Source of the DNA: CAMDPA01 sp963825625
Lineage (GTDB): Bacteria > Pseudomonadota > Alphaproteobacteria > Rhizobiales > Hyphomicrobiaceae
DNA: 64,000 nucleotides
Assembly (NCBI GenBank): GCA_963825625.1
Contig: CAWGUF010000023.1
Coordinates: 124,001-188,000, forward strand
Direction of reading: 5' to 3'
The translations under genes and the position numbers were made by a program. A model generated the notes under the pieces. The model was not told the origin of the DNA. It worked only from the letters and a program-made list of their open reading frames with translations, and searched no databases. Below are positions 24,995 to 34,309 of this stretch, piece by piece. Within the stretch, counting starts at the first letter, position 1. Every line of letters starts with the position of its first letter.

Positions 24995-26011
24995 ATGAAA
25001 ACCGGTTATCGCGCCGTGGCGACCGTTCTTGCCACGACCGCTTTGCTTTTCAGCGCGCCGGCCGCAGCCCAAACGTTCAGTGCCAAGCGGGTTACGTTCA
25101 TCGTCGGGTATGGCGTCGGCGGCGGCTATGACACGGCGACGCGACTGCTCGCCCGTCACATCGGCAAGCACCTGCCCGGTAATCCCGCCGTCGTGGTCCA
25201 GAACCAGACAGGCGCGGGCGGCCTCACCGCTGCCAATCTGCTGTACAACGGCGGGCCGAAGGACGGCTCGATGGTGGGCATGTTTGCCTCATCGGTTCCG
25301 CTGGAGCCGCTGTTCGGCAACGACAAGGCCAAGTTCGATCCGGCCGGCTGGATCTATATCGGCAACGTCAATCGCGATGTCCTGAGCTGCGTGGTGCACC
25401 AGAAAACCGGGATCAAGACCTGGGAAGAGGCGATGAAGAAAGGCGCCAGCTTCGGCGCTACGGGCCCGTCTGCAGGCACTGCTCAGCACGCCTACTACAT
25501 GAAAAACATGCTGAAGGCGCCGTTCAAGATCATCCTGGGCTTCAAGGGCACGAAGGCGATCAATCTGGCCATGCAGCGCGGCGAGATCGATGGCTCCTGC
25601 GGCATGTTCCTGTCGACGGCGCAGGGGCCCTACCGCGCGCAATATGAAAGCGGCGAGCTGATTCCGATCATCCAGTTCGGCAAGTCCAACGAGCCGTTTT
25701 TCCGCAACGCGAAAAACGTCTACTCGATCCTGCAAAATGAGGAGGATCGCAAGGTGACAGAGTTCATATTTGAACAGGCTGCTGTAACACGCCCCGTGAT
25801 GGGACCGCCGGGCATGCCGGCGCCGATCGTGGCCACCCTGCGTGAGGCTTTCGACAAGACGGTCAAGGATCCGGCATACATTGCGGACGCAAAGAAGATG
25901 GGCCAGGAGCTGTTCCCGATGTCCGGCAAGGAGACGCAGGCCGCCTACGCCGAGTTCCTGAAGACCCCTAAGCCACTGCTTGAAAAAGCGAAAAAAGCGA
26001 TTCGCGAATAG
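24995..26011 (+). CDS. TctC/Bug-type solute-binding protein, copy 1
   Basis: 338 residues with a clear signal peptide (cleaved after SAPAAAQ). It is a periplasmic receptor of the tripartite tricarboxylate transporter type, which usually feeds a TctA-TctB membrane pair. Family marks are VTFIVGYGVGGGYDTATRLLA at the start of the mature part, VQNQTGAGGLTAAN and IGNVNRD. Neither TctA nor TctB is in the window, so it would serve a distant transporter or act as an orphan receptor, as many Bug proteins do. It is the most diverged of three tandem copies. AAGGGG precedes the ATG and a terminator hairpin follows. Confidence 0.87.
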   Translation: MKTGYRAVATVLATTALLFSAPAAAQTFSAKRVTFIVGYGVGGGYDTATRLLARHIGKHLPGNPAVVVQNQTGAGGLTAANLLYNGGPKDGSMVGMFASSVPLEPLFGNDKAKFDPAGWIYIGNVNRDVLSCVVHQKTGIKTWEEAMKKGASFGATGPSAGTAQHAYYMKNMLKAPFKIILGFKGTKAINLAMQRGEIDGSCGMFLSTAQGPYRAQYESGELIPIIQFGKSNEPFFRNAKNVYSILQNEEDRKVTEFIFEQAAVTRPVMGPPGMPAPIVATLREAFDKTVKDPAYIADAKKMGQELFPMSGKETQAAYAEFLKTPKPLLEKAKKAIRE

Positions 26012-26050
26012 CTGCGGCGCCGCTGCAGCAACGATCCGCGCAGATACATG

Positions 26051-26083
26051 AGGCCCACGGGAGATGTTTCGTGGGCCTTTCGC
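26051..26083 (+). terminator. Intrinsic terminator after binding-protein copy 1
   Basis: AGGCCCACG (26051-26059) pairs with CGTGGGCCT (26070-26078), followed by TTCGC. It separates copy 1 from copy 2. Confidence 0.65.
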
Positions 26084-26270
26084 TTGGACCTTCCCTGCGG
26101 AATAGATTTTCCGCCAAACATTTTGCGAGACTCTTCGCCACTACCTTTAGTAAAGCTACGCGCAAAACTACCTCCGTGCGATCGCGTGCGGGGGTGTTCA
26201 GCCGCGCGCCAACCTGAAGCGAGAGTTTCGGAGGAGCGCCGGTAGCCACCAACTCCGCAGAGGATCGCGC

Positions 26271-27314
26271 ATGCACGTCATGCTGACGCCCGCCTTCAAG
26301 ACCGTGCTTGCCGCCGCGGCAGTCTGCCTGCCGCAGGCCGCTGCCCAGGCGCAGGAGTTCAAAGCCCGCACGGTCACAGTGATCGTCGGCTTCTCGCCCG
26401 GCGGCGGCTATGACGCCAACGCGCGCTTTTTCGCACGGCACTTCGGCAAGCACCTGCCCGGCACACCGAACGTGGTGGTGCAGAACCAGCCAGGCGCCGG
26501 CAGTCTCAACGCGGCAAATCATATCGCCAATGTCGGCGCCAAGGACGGCACGCAGATTGCGCTGTTTTCCTCCTCCGTCGCCGTCGAGCCCCTGCTCGGC
26601 AACGCGAAGGCGAAATTCGATCTCGCCAGGCTGCTTTGGGTCGGCAACATCAACCGCGACTATTCGAGTTGCGCTGCATGGCACACGACCGGCGTCAAGA
26701 CCTGGGCCGACATTGCCAAGCGCCCGACCAGCTTTGGCGCCTCAGGACCTGCCGCAGTCACCTCGCAACATGCGCATTTCATGAAAAATGTGCTCGGCGG
26801 CCCGTTCAAGATCATTCTCGGCTTCGGCGGAACCGGCCCGATCAAGCTGGCGATGCAGCGCGGCGAAGTGGAAGCAACTTGCAGCCTGTTCGTCGCGACG
26901 GCAAAGGGTCCGATGCGCAACGAGTTTGCCACAGGCCAGATGAAGGCGTTCATCCAGTTCGGAAAGAAGAAGCACCCCTTCTATGGCGACGCCACGCACG
27001 TCTACGACCTGCTGAAGACGCCGGAGGACAAGGCGCTCGGCAGCTTCCTGTTCTCGCAAACCGAGATCACCCGGCCGCTCGCGGTCTCGCCCGGCACGCC
27101 GCCGCAGATCCTGGCCACACTGCGCGACAGCTTCATGAAAACCATGAAGGATCCTGCCTATCTGGCTGACCTCGCAAAGTCCGGCATGGATTCCGATCCG
27201 ATGACGGGCGAGGAAACGGCGGCTGCGTTCGCGGAGCTCGCCAAGACACCAAAGGCAATTCTGGAGAGACGCGGCCAAGGCCGTCTCGCCGGGCAACTAG
27301 TGCTCCGGTTCTGA
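26271..27314 (+). CDS. TctC/Bug-type solute-binding protein, copy 2
   Basis: 347 residues with a signal peptide ending near AAAQAQEFKA. Same family as copy 1 (VTVIVGFSPGGGYDANARFFA, VQNQPGAGSLNAAN, VGNINRDYSSCAAW). It is very close to copy 3, sharing blocks such as GKKKHPFYGDATHVYDLLK against GKKKHPYFGDATHVYDLLK. The last 14 residues do not fit: the other frame gives DAAKAVSPGN and a stop at 27300, matching the end of copy 3, so a one-base indel near 27270 has probably changed the tail. The first CTAG palindrome begins exactly at that alternative stop. Confidence 0.85.
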   Translation: MHVMLTPAFKTVLAAAAVCLPQAAAQAQEFKARTVTVIVGFSPGGGYDANARFFARHFGKHLPGTPNVVVQNQPGAGSLNAANHIANVGAKDGTQIALFSSSVAVEPLLGNAKAKFDLARLLWVGNINRDYSSCAAWHTTGVKTWADIAKRPTSFGASGPAAVTSQHAHFMKNVLGGPFKIILGFGGTGPIKLAMQRGEVEATCSLFVATAKGPMRNEFATGQMKAFIQFGKKKHPFYGDATHVYDLLKTPEDKALGSFLFSQTEITRPLAVSPGTPPQILATLRDSFMKTMKDPAYLADLAKSGMDSDPMTGEETAAAFAELAKTPKAILERRGQGRLAGQLVLRF

Positions 27315-27534
27315 CCTTTGCTGCCCGGTGCGGCCAGGTGGTGAGCAGATGTCAGGTGCGCTGCACTAGTGCTCCGGTTCTGACATTTGATTCCCGGTTC
27401 CGCACCATTGAGAGCAAATGTCAGAACCATAAGGAGCACTAGCAAGATTATGTTTCTAGTGTAGCTTTTGCACCTGACGTTTGGTCTCAAGGCGAGCGCC
27501 AAGCGGGTACCAAACGTCAGGTGCGCTACACTAG
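27297..27534. repeat. Cluster of three CTAG-bounded palindromic elements
   Basis: Element A 27297-27369, B 27366-27442 (sharing one CTAG with A) and C 27456-27534 each begin CTAGTG and end CACTAG, 73-79 bp long. B pairs its arms through TTCTGACATTTG against CAAATGTCAGAA; C through GCACCTGACGTTTGG against CCAAACGTCAGGTGC. A has a left arm like B and a right arm like C, so it looks like a hybrid. The cluster sits between binding-protein copies 2 and 3. Confidence 0.85.
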
Positions 27535-27587
27535 CGGCTGCAAGCGTGCACTTCATACGCAATGACGAAAGGACAAAAGGACTGAAC

Positions 27588-28615
27588 ATGCGAAACAAAC
27601 TCAACCTCATCGTTGCCGGCGCAGTGGCGGCCATAGCGACAGCAGGCGCCACAACGCCAGGCCTGGCACAGGAATTCAAAGCCCGCACCCTCACCATCGT
27701 AGTCGGCTATCCGCCCGCCGGCGGCTACGACACCAACGCCCGCTTCCTCGCCCGCCACTTCGGCAAGCATCTGCCCGGCAATCCCAACATCGTCGTGCAG
27801 AACCAGCCCGGTGCCGGCAGCCTCAACGCGGCCAACCTCGTCTACAACACTGGTCCGAAGGACGGATCGCAGCTCGTCATGTTCGCTTCATCGGCAGCGG
27901 TCGAGCCCTTGCTGAAGAACCCGAAGGCGAAGTTCGACATCGCGAAGTTCAAGTGGATCGGCAACATCCATCGGGATACTGCCAGCTGCGCTGCCTGGAA
28001 GACCACGGGCATCAAGACCTGGGCCGACATCGCCAAGCGGCCCACGAGTTCGGTGCATCCGGGCCGGCGGCAGTGACCGCGCAGCACGCGCTCTTCATGA
28101 AGAACGTGCTCGGCGGACCGTTCAAGGTCATCATGGGCTACGGCGGCACAGGACCGATCAAGCTCGCCATGTAGCGCGGCGAGGTCGACGCCTCGTGCGG
28201 CATGTATATCTCGACGGCCAAGGGCGCCATGGCAGCCGAGTTCAAGAGTGGCGACCTGAAGACGTTCATCCAGTTCGGCAAGAAGAAGCATCCCTACTTC
28301 GGCGATGCGACGCACGTCTACGACCTGCTGAAGACGCCGGAGGACAAGGCCCTCGGAGCATTCGTGTTCGGGCAGACGGAGATCACGCGCCCGATCGCCG
28401 CACCTCCAGGCGTGCCGGCGTCCATCGTCGCCACGCTGCGCGACGGCTTCGACAAGACGATGAAGGACAAGGACTACCTGGCAGATCTTGCCAAGAGCGG
28501 TCTAGATTCCGACCCGATGACCGGCGAGGAGACGGCCGAAGCGTTTGCGGAGCTGGCCAAGACCCCGCAAGCGGTGCTGGACCGGGCGAAAGCGGCAGCG
28601 GCGCCCGGCAACTAA
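27588..28615 (+). pseudogene. TctC/Bug-type solute-binding protein, copy 3 (frameshift and nonsense codon)
   Basis: Starts at an ATG with AAAGGA upstream, signal peptide ending near GLAQEFKA, then LTIVVGYPPAGGYDTNARFLA and VQNQPGAGSLNAAN. At about 28048, after KRPTS, one base appears lost; the next frame continues FGASGPAAVTAQHALFMKN in line with copy 2. At 28172-28174 a TAG replaces the CAG of KLAMQRGE seen in copies 1 and 2, a C-to-T change. The rest (RGEVDASCGMYISTAK to DRAKAAAAPGN) is intact to 28615. A frameshift plus an independent nonsense change argues for a real pseudogene rather than a sequencing slip. Confidence 0.88.
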
Positions 28616-28641
28616 GCCGAGCGCAACACAGGAGTGATGAC

Positions 28642-29367
28642 ATGGATGCGGTTCAGAAAGCCATTCGCGATCTCGTAATCGCCAACCGCATCCTCGCTCA
28701 CAACAACGTGCTGGACGCCTACGGTCACGTCAGCGTCCGGCACCCCAACGATCCCTCACGGCATCTGCTGGCCCGCTCGATGAGCCCGGGCATCGTCACC
28801 GCCGATGATATCGTGGAGTTCACGCACGACGGCGTACCGACCAGCGCCGAGAAGCGATCGCTCTATCTGGAGCGCTTCATACACGGTGCGGTCTACGAGG
28901 TCCGGCCCGAGATCAACGCCGTGCTGCATGCCCATTCCGACGATGTGCTGCCGTTCACGGTCTCCAGCGTGCCAATGCGAGCCATCATCCACTCCATCGG
29001 AGACATCGGCAGCAACATCCCGGTATGGGACATGGCCGACAAGTTCGGCACGAATACGGATCTTCTGGTGCGCAACATGGACCACGGGCGGGACCTTGCC
29101 GCCACGCTGGCGCACAACCGCGTGGCCTTGATGCGGGCACACGGGTTCGTGTCGACAGGACGCACGCTGAACGACCTTGTGCGCATCTCCGTCTATATTC
29201 CGCGCAATGCCCGGACCCAGCTGGAAGCGATAAAACTCGGCGGCGACGTCAAGTACCTGCACGAGGGCGAGATCGCGGCCAGGCTGGCGATCGATCCGGA
29301 ATCGCCGGCAGCCCGGCGCGGCTGGGAGTACTGGGCAATCGAGGCCGGCTGCGCGGATCTGCTGTAG
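28642..29367 (+). CDS. Class II aldolase/adducin-family protein
   Basis: 241 residues from the ATG at 28642 (AGGAG seven bases upstream). Family marks: the N-terminal NRILAHNNVLDAYGHVSVRHP (the GHVS/GNIS substrate loop), then LHAHSDDVLPF with the two metal-binding His, and LMRAHGFVSTGRTL with the third. These Zn-dependent enzymes break carbon-carbon bonds or decarboxylate; some aromatic-acid decarboxylases, including 3,4-dihydroxyphthalate decarboxylases, belong here. The nearby 4,5-dihydroxyphthalate decarboxylase-like gene makes an aromatic-acid role attractive, but the sequence does not decide between aldolase and decarboxylase. Confidence 0.85.
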   Translation: MDAVQKAIRDLVIANRILAHNNVLDAYGHVSVRHPNDPSRHLLARSMSPGIVTADDIVEFTHDGVPTSAEKRSLYLERFIHGAVYEVRPEINAVLHAHSDDVLPFTVSSVPMRAIIHSIGDIGSNIPVWDMADKFGTNTDLLVRNMDHGRDLAATLAHNRVALMRAHGFVSTGRTLNDLVRISVYIPRNARTQLEAIKLGGDVKYLHEGEIAARLAIDPESPAARRGWEYWAIEAGCADLL

Positions 29368-29435
29368 AGGCTGGCCCATAAGCCCGGCTTGCCCGACAGC
29401 CCGAGAAGTTCAGGCTGTGCCCGATACGGACCCGT

Positions 29436-31074
29436 TCAGTGCCGTGCCGTTTCCGACATTGCTGCGATATCCAGCGCCACCGCCTCTGCCACCTTGATGC
29501 CGTCGATCGCTGCCGACAGGATGCCGCCAGCATAGCCCGCGCCCTCGCCGGCCGGGATAAAGCCCGCGCGTGTTGAGGCTCAGGAAGCCGTCGCCGCGGC
29601 GGATACGGATGGGCGAGGATGTGCGTGTCTCGACGCCGGTCATCACGGCGTCGGCCATGGCAAAACCCTTGATCTGCCGGTCGAAGGCAGGCAGCGCCTC
29701 GCGGATGGCGGCGACCGCAAAATCCGGCAGGCACAGCGAGAGATCGGTCATCGTCACGCCCGGCTTATATGACGGCACGACGGCGCCGAGCCCTGTCGAC
29801 GGGCGGCCGGCCAGGAAATCACCAACCAGTTGCGCAGGCGCGGCATAGGTGCCGCCACCGGCCTCGAATGCGCGCTCCTCCCAATGCCGCTGGAAAGCGA
29901 TGCCGGCGAGTGGCCCATCCGGATAATCCGTTTCCGGCGTTATGCCGACGACGATGCCGGCATTGGCGTTGCGCTCGGCGCGCGAATACTGGCTCATGCC
30001 ATTGGTCACTACGCCGCCGGGCTCGGAGGCGGCCGCGACGACCTGGCCGCCGGGACACATGCAAAAGCTGTAGACGGATCGCCCATTGGCGCAGTGGTGC
30101 ACGAGCTTGTAATCCGCCGCGCCCAGGATCGGATTGCCGGCGAAATCGCCAAAGCGGCAGCGATCGATCAGGGATTGGGGATGCTCGATGCGCACGCCGA
30201 TGGAGAACGGCTTGGGCTCGATATAGACGCCACGCGAATGCAGCACGCGGAAGGTATCGCGCGCGCTATGGCCCAGCGCGAGGACAACGTGATCGCTGCT
30301 TATCGCCTCGCCGCTTTCCAGCACCACGCCGCGGAGTTGTCGCGTGCCATCCGGGCCAACCTCGATATCGAAATCCGTGACCTTGGCGCCAAAGCGGTAC
30401 TCTCCCCCCAACGCCTCGATCTTCGCCCGCAATCCCTCCACGACGGTGACCAGGCGGAATGTGCCGACATGCGGCTTGGCGACAAACAGGATCTCGGCGG
30501 GCGCGCCGGCTGCCACGAATTCGCTCAGCACCTTGCGCCCCAGATGCCGCGGGTCCTTCACGCCGCTATAAAGCTTGCCATCCGAGAACGTACCTGCGCC
30601 GCCCTCGCCGAACTGCACATTCGATTGCGGATCGAGCACGGAGCGGCGCCACAAGCCCCAGGTGTCCCTGGTCCGCTCACGCACGACCTTGCCCCGTTCC
30701 AACACGATCGGGCGGCACCCCATTTCGGCGAGCACCAGAGCGGCCAGCAGCCCGCACGGTCCCGCGCCGATGACCAGCGGACGGGGGAACGGGCCAGCAG
30801 GCGCGCGGGCCGCAAAGCGATAGGCCGTATCGGGTGTGGAGGAGATGTGGCGGTCACCCTTGAAGCGGGCCAGCACCTCGCCTTCGCGCCGCACCTCGAC
30901 GTCGACGGTATAAACGAGCTCGATCGCAGAGCGCTTGCGTGCGTCCCAGCCACGGCGAAAAACGCTGAAGCCGACCAGATCGTCCTGGGCAAGCTTCAAG
31001 CGCTTGCGCACCGCGCCCGGGAGCGCGATGTCGTCATGGTCGAGCGGCAATCTCAGCTCGCTGATGCGCAGCAT
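29436..31074 (-). CDS. FAD-dependent dehydrogenase (COG2509-like), frameshifted near the C-terminus
   Basis: The ATG at 31074 begins MLRISELRLPLDHDD. An N-terminal domain of about 100 residues (FSVFRRGWDARKRS) precedes the FAD motif PLVIGAGPCGLLAALVLAEMG. GEGGAGTFSDGKLYSGVKDP and ALGHSARDTFRVLH follow; these are characteristic of the uncharacterised FAD dehydrogenases of COG2509. The C-terminus should read AGEGAGYAGGILSAAIDGIKV; this is in the neighbouring frame, so an indel lies at about 29560-29575 in a CG run, and the restored stop is at 29436. Without it the frame ends at 29410. The gene follows a CoA-transferase on the same strand by 14 bases. Physiological role unknown. Confidence 0.82.
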
Positions 31075-31087
31075 TTTGCGGTTGGCC

Positions 31088-32314
31088 TCAGACGACGCCG
31101 TCTTGGCGCAGGCGGGCGATCTCATCGGCGGGCAGGCCCAGCACGTTCGCAAGAACGTCGTCGGTATCCTCGCCCAGTAGCGGCGGCGCCTTGACGGCGG
31201 TGGTGTCATGGCCTTCCAGACGCACCGGATTGGCCACCGATGGCAGCGGGGCGGACTTGCCCACCGACAGGACGCGGTGCGTGTCTCTCGCCTTCACCTG
31301 GGGATCGGCAAAAACCTGCTCCAGATTGTTGATCGGACCACACGGAACCGCTCGCGATTCCAGCAAATCAATCCAGTAGGCGGAGGTTTTCGTCGTCAGC
31401 GTTGCGGTCAGCAAACGGATCAGCTCTGCCCGGTTAGCGATGCGCATCGGATTGGTGGCAAACCGCTCGTCCTTCGCCATCTCATCAAGTCCCGCCGCGG
31501 CACAAAAGCGCTGAAACTGGCCGTCATTGCCGATCGCCAGGATAATGTGCCCATCCGCTGTCGCGAGCGCCTGGTAGGGCACAATGCTGGGATGGGCATT
31601 GCCGCGGCGCGGCGGCACTTCGCCGGTAACAAGATAGTCCGACGCTTGATTTATCAGCGCGGCGACCGTGGAATCGAGCAGGGCGACCTCGATGCGCGCG
31701 CCTTCGCCGGTCCGCTCCCGCCGCACCAGCGCGGCAAGGATGCCGGACAGCGCATTGAGGCCCGACATCTGATCGGAGATCGCCACGCCGACTTTCATCG
31801 GCTCGCCGCCCGGCTCTTCGTTCGGGCGGCCCGTAATGCTCATCAAGCCGCCCATACCCTGCACGACAAAATCATATCCCGCACGATGCGCGTAGGGGCC
31901 GGTCTGGCCGAAGCCAGTGATAGAGCAATAGACAATGCCGGGATTGAAGGCCTTCACAGAGTCGTAGTCGAGGCCGTACTTCTTCAGGCCGCCAACCTTG
32001 AAATTCTCGATCAGTACGTCGGACTTGGCTGCCAATTCACGCACCAGGGCCTGGCCGCGCTCGCTGGCGATATCGATCGTCACCGACTTCTTGCCGCGAT
32101 TCACGCACAGGAAGTAGCCAGCAATGCCGGCGGTGCCGTCCTCGCCGCGCGGCACTGCAAATGGGGGGCCCCAGTGGCGCGTATCGTCGCCGTCCCTGGG
32201 GCGCTCGACCTTGATGACCTCCGCTCCCATGTCAGCCAGATGCTGAGCGGCAAGCGGGCCGGCAAGAACGCGGGAAAGATCGAGGACGCGGATGTGGGAT
32301 AACGGCAAGGACAT
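31088..32314 (-). CDS. Class III CoA-transferase (CaiB/BaiF family)
   Basis: 408 residues. It moves CoA between carboxylic acids. The N-terminal RVLDLSRVLAGPLAAQHLADMGAEVIKVE, NRGKKSVTIDI, LIENFKVGG, SITGFGQTGPY and YDFVVQGMGGLMSITG are family hallmarks; the Asp in the AGYDFVVQ segment corresponds to the catalytic aspartate. Length is normal for the family. It is upstream of the FAD dehydrogenase in a likely operon. The acid substrate is unknown, though activation of an aromatic or aliphatic acid taken up through the neighbouring binding proteins is a reasonable guess. Confidence 0.92.
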   Translation of the reverse strand: MSLPLSHIRVLDLSRVLAGPLAAQHLADMGAEVIKVERPRDGDDTRHWGPPFAVPRGEDGTAGIAGYFLCVNRGKKSVTIDIASERGQALVRELAAKSDVLIENFKVGGLKKYGLDYDSVKAFNPGIVYCSITGFGQTGPYAHRAGYDFVVQGMGGLMSITGRPNEEPGGEPMKVGVAISDQMSGLNALSGILAALVRRERTGEGARIEVALLDSTVAALINQASDYLVTGEVPPRRGNAHPSIVPYQALATADGHIILAIGNDGQFQRFCAAAGLDEMAKDERFATNPMRIANRAELIRLLTATLTTKTSAYWIDLLESRAVPCGPINNLEQVFADPQVKARDTHRVLSVGKSAPLPSVANPVRLEGHDTTAVKAPPLLGEDTDDVLANVLGLPADEIARLRQDGVV

Positions 32315-32510
32315 CTACGGTTTCCAACTCTGGCTGGCGGGGCAAATGGTGGACGCCAGACCCTGCCCTCTGGCAGGCCCGGAGACAAGTGCGGACCAAC
32401 AGCCGCACCCCACAGCCGCACACAATTGCGAGAGCCGGGCGCTCAGGACTTGTATCGTCTATCCAGGGTTCAATAATGTGTTCAACCATCATCAAAGCCG
32501 AGGACATCAA

Positions 32511-32921
32511 ATGCTTTCCAGATCTTTGTTTGCAGCCTTCGCCCTCGGTGCCGTTCTGACCTCTGCTACCGCCTGGATCGAGCCCGCCGCGGCGCAATCC
32601 TCTGGGCTTGCGGGCTCGTGGAGCGGCGGCGGCAGGGTCGTGTTCGAAGGCGGGCAGTCGGAGCGGGCGAGTTGCAGGGCAAGTTTCCTGCGCCAATCCT
32701 CCAACCGGTATTTCATGAGCGCCACCTGCGCCACGGCCTCAGCCCGTGTTTCGCAAACCGCGACCGTCGGCCGGATCTCGGGAAGCCGGTATTATGGCCG
32801 GTTCTTCAACGAGGAATTCGGCATCAGCGGAACGCTGCGGATCTCGGTCAGCGGCAACCGCCTCAACGCGACACTCAAGGGCGACACCGGATCTGCCGTC
32901 TTGTCGCTGCGGCGGCGCTGA
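32511..32921 (+). CDS. Small secreted protein of unknown function
   Basis: 136 residues starting at ATG 32511 with GAGGACA upstream. A signal peptide (cleaved about after AAAQS) precedes a compact, Gly/Ser-rich, probably beta-sheet domain: GLAGSWSGGGRVVFEGGQSERASC, then a second Cys in SATCATAS, so one disulfide is likely. The end RLNATLKGDTGSAVLSLRRR is basic. Similar small proteins are common in rhizobia, but I do not know a function. It stands alone between divergent and same-strand neighbours. Confidence 0.7.
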   Translation: MLSRSLFAAFALGAVLTSATAWIEPAAAQSSGLAGSWSGGGRVVFEGGQSERASCRASFLRQSSNRYFMSATCATASARVSQTATVGRISGSRYYGRFFNEEFGISGTLRISVSGNRLNATLKGDTGSAVLSLRRR

Positions 32922-33059
32922 GGTCCGGCGGCACCTGCCCGGTTGAGTGCCGAGCGAGCGGCGGTGCATGGGTTCATCGCGCTGGCGTTGGCTATTGCGG
33001 CAGTGCTCGCGTAATGTCCTGCGGCCAAAGCGACCCGCAAAAAAGGACGACGGCACGGC

Positions 33060-34241
33060 ATGACAGACCGCGACAAGACGAAACTCGTGCACCTCTCGCG
33101 AAATGCGGCCCCGCCAGGGCAGACGCGAGCGGTCAACCCAGCAGTGGTGCGCGCCTCCACGGTGCTCTACGACAGCTCCGGCCATCGCGAGGAGATGACC
33201 CGCAGGCGGCTAGCGGGCGAGCGCAACTTCGTCTATGGCGCGCGCGGTACGCCCACCACATTCGCGCTCGAGGATGCGATCACCGAAATCGAGGGAGGCG
33301 CACGGACGCAGCTCTTCCCGACCGGGCTGGCGGCAATCGCGCACGTGTTCCTGTCGGTGCTGAAGCCGGGCGACCACATCCTGATGGCCGACACCATCTA
33401 CGGGCCGGCGCGCAACCTCGCTGACGAGTATTTCAAGGCACGGGGGGTGGCGATCGAATACTATCCCGGCGGGGCGGCCGGACCGGGCGAAATCAAGCGG
33501 CGGCTCAGGCCGGAGACGCGTCTCGTCTACCTCGACAACCCCGGCTCGATCGTGTTCGACGTGCAGGACCTGCCGGCGATCGCGGCGGCGGTGGAGGGCA
33601 GCGGCGCGCTGGTCGCTGTCGACAACACATGGGGCGCAGGCGGGCTCTACCGGCCGTTGCAGCTCGGCGCCGATATCTCAGTCATTGCGCTGACGAAGTA
33701 CATCGCCGGCCATTCCGACATCACGATGGGATCCGTCACGGGCAGCGCGCGCATTGCCGATCAGCTGTGGCGCGATTCCTATCTGATGGGCCAGACCGTG
33801 AGCCCGGACGATGCCTATACGGTGCTGCGCGGCCTGCGAACGGTGTCGGCCCGGCTGGCGCTGGCGCGCCAGCATGCGGAGCAGGTGATCGGCTGGCTGC
33901 AGCGGCACCCGGCTGTCGCGCGCGTTCTCGACCCGGCGCTGCCGACAGATCCGGGGCACGAGCTTTGGCGACGGGATTTCGTTGGCGCCAACAGCCTGTT
34001 CTCGATCGTGCTGAAGCCGGGTTACGGCAATGCCCATGCCTGCCGCTGCCTCGATGCGCTGAGGCTGTTCGGGATCGGCGCCTCATGGGGCGGCTACGAG
34101 AGCCTCGCCCTGACCTATCCAAGCGTGTCGGGCTGGAGCGGCGGCACCATCATCCGGCTGCATGTCGGGCTGGAGGACCCGGCCGACCTGATCGCGGACC
34201 TGGAGCAGGGACTGGCGGCGATGGGCGCGCCGGAGGGGTGA
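33060..34241 (+). CDS. metC: Cystathionine beta-lyase (Cys/Met PLP family)
   Basis: 393 residues. It cleaves cystathionine to homocysteine, pyruvate and ammonia in methionine synthesis, using pyridoxal phosphate. Seen are FVYGARGTPTTFALEDAI, the LFPTGLAAIAHVFLSVLKPGDHIL segment (phosphate contacts), VAVDNTWGAGGLYRPL, and the cofactor Lys in ALTKYIAGHSDITMG. The C-terminus GIGASWGGYESLA is typical of the MetC branch rather than MetB or MGL. A short intergenic spacer with a weak ribosome site precedes it. Other Cys/Met enzymes are possible but less likely. Confidence 0.88.
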   Translation: MTDRDKTKLVHLSRNAAPPGQTRAVNPAVVRASTVLYDSSGHREEMTRRRLAGERNFVYGARGTPTTFALEDAITEIEGGARTQLFPTGLAAIAHVFLSVLKPGDHILMADTIYGPARNLADEYFKARGVAIEYYPGGAAGPGEIKRRLRPETRLVYLDNPGSIVFDVQDLPAIAAAVEGSGALVAVDNTWGAGGLYRPLQLGADISVIALTKYIAGHSDITMGSVTGSARIADQLWRDSYLMGQTVSPDDAYTVLRGLRTVSARLALARQHAEQVIGWLQRHPAVARVLDPALPTDPGHELWRRDFVGANSLFSIVLKPGYGNAHACRCLDALRLFGIGASWGGYESLALTYPSVSGWSGGTIIRLHVGLEDPADLIADLEQGLAAMGAPEG

Positions 34242-34309
34242 GGCGCGGGTTCGGGCTCGGGCCTCGAAATCAAAGACGGGCACGCGTTGAGAGCCGGGCG
34301 CGCCTCGGG

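Noticed and set aside
29830..31194. Open frame of 454 codons on the + strand
   Set aside because: It is antisense to the FAD dehydrogenase; no motifs.
32943..33014. 23-residue hydrophobic peptide (HGFIALALAIAAVLA end) between two genes
   Set aside because: It has a TTG start and no convincing ribosome site; too short to separate from chance.
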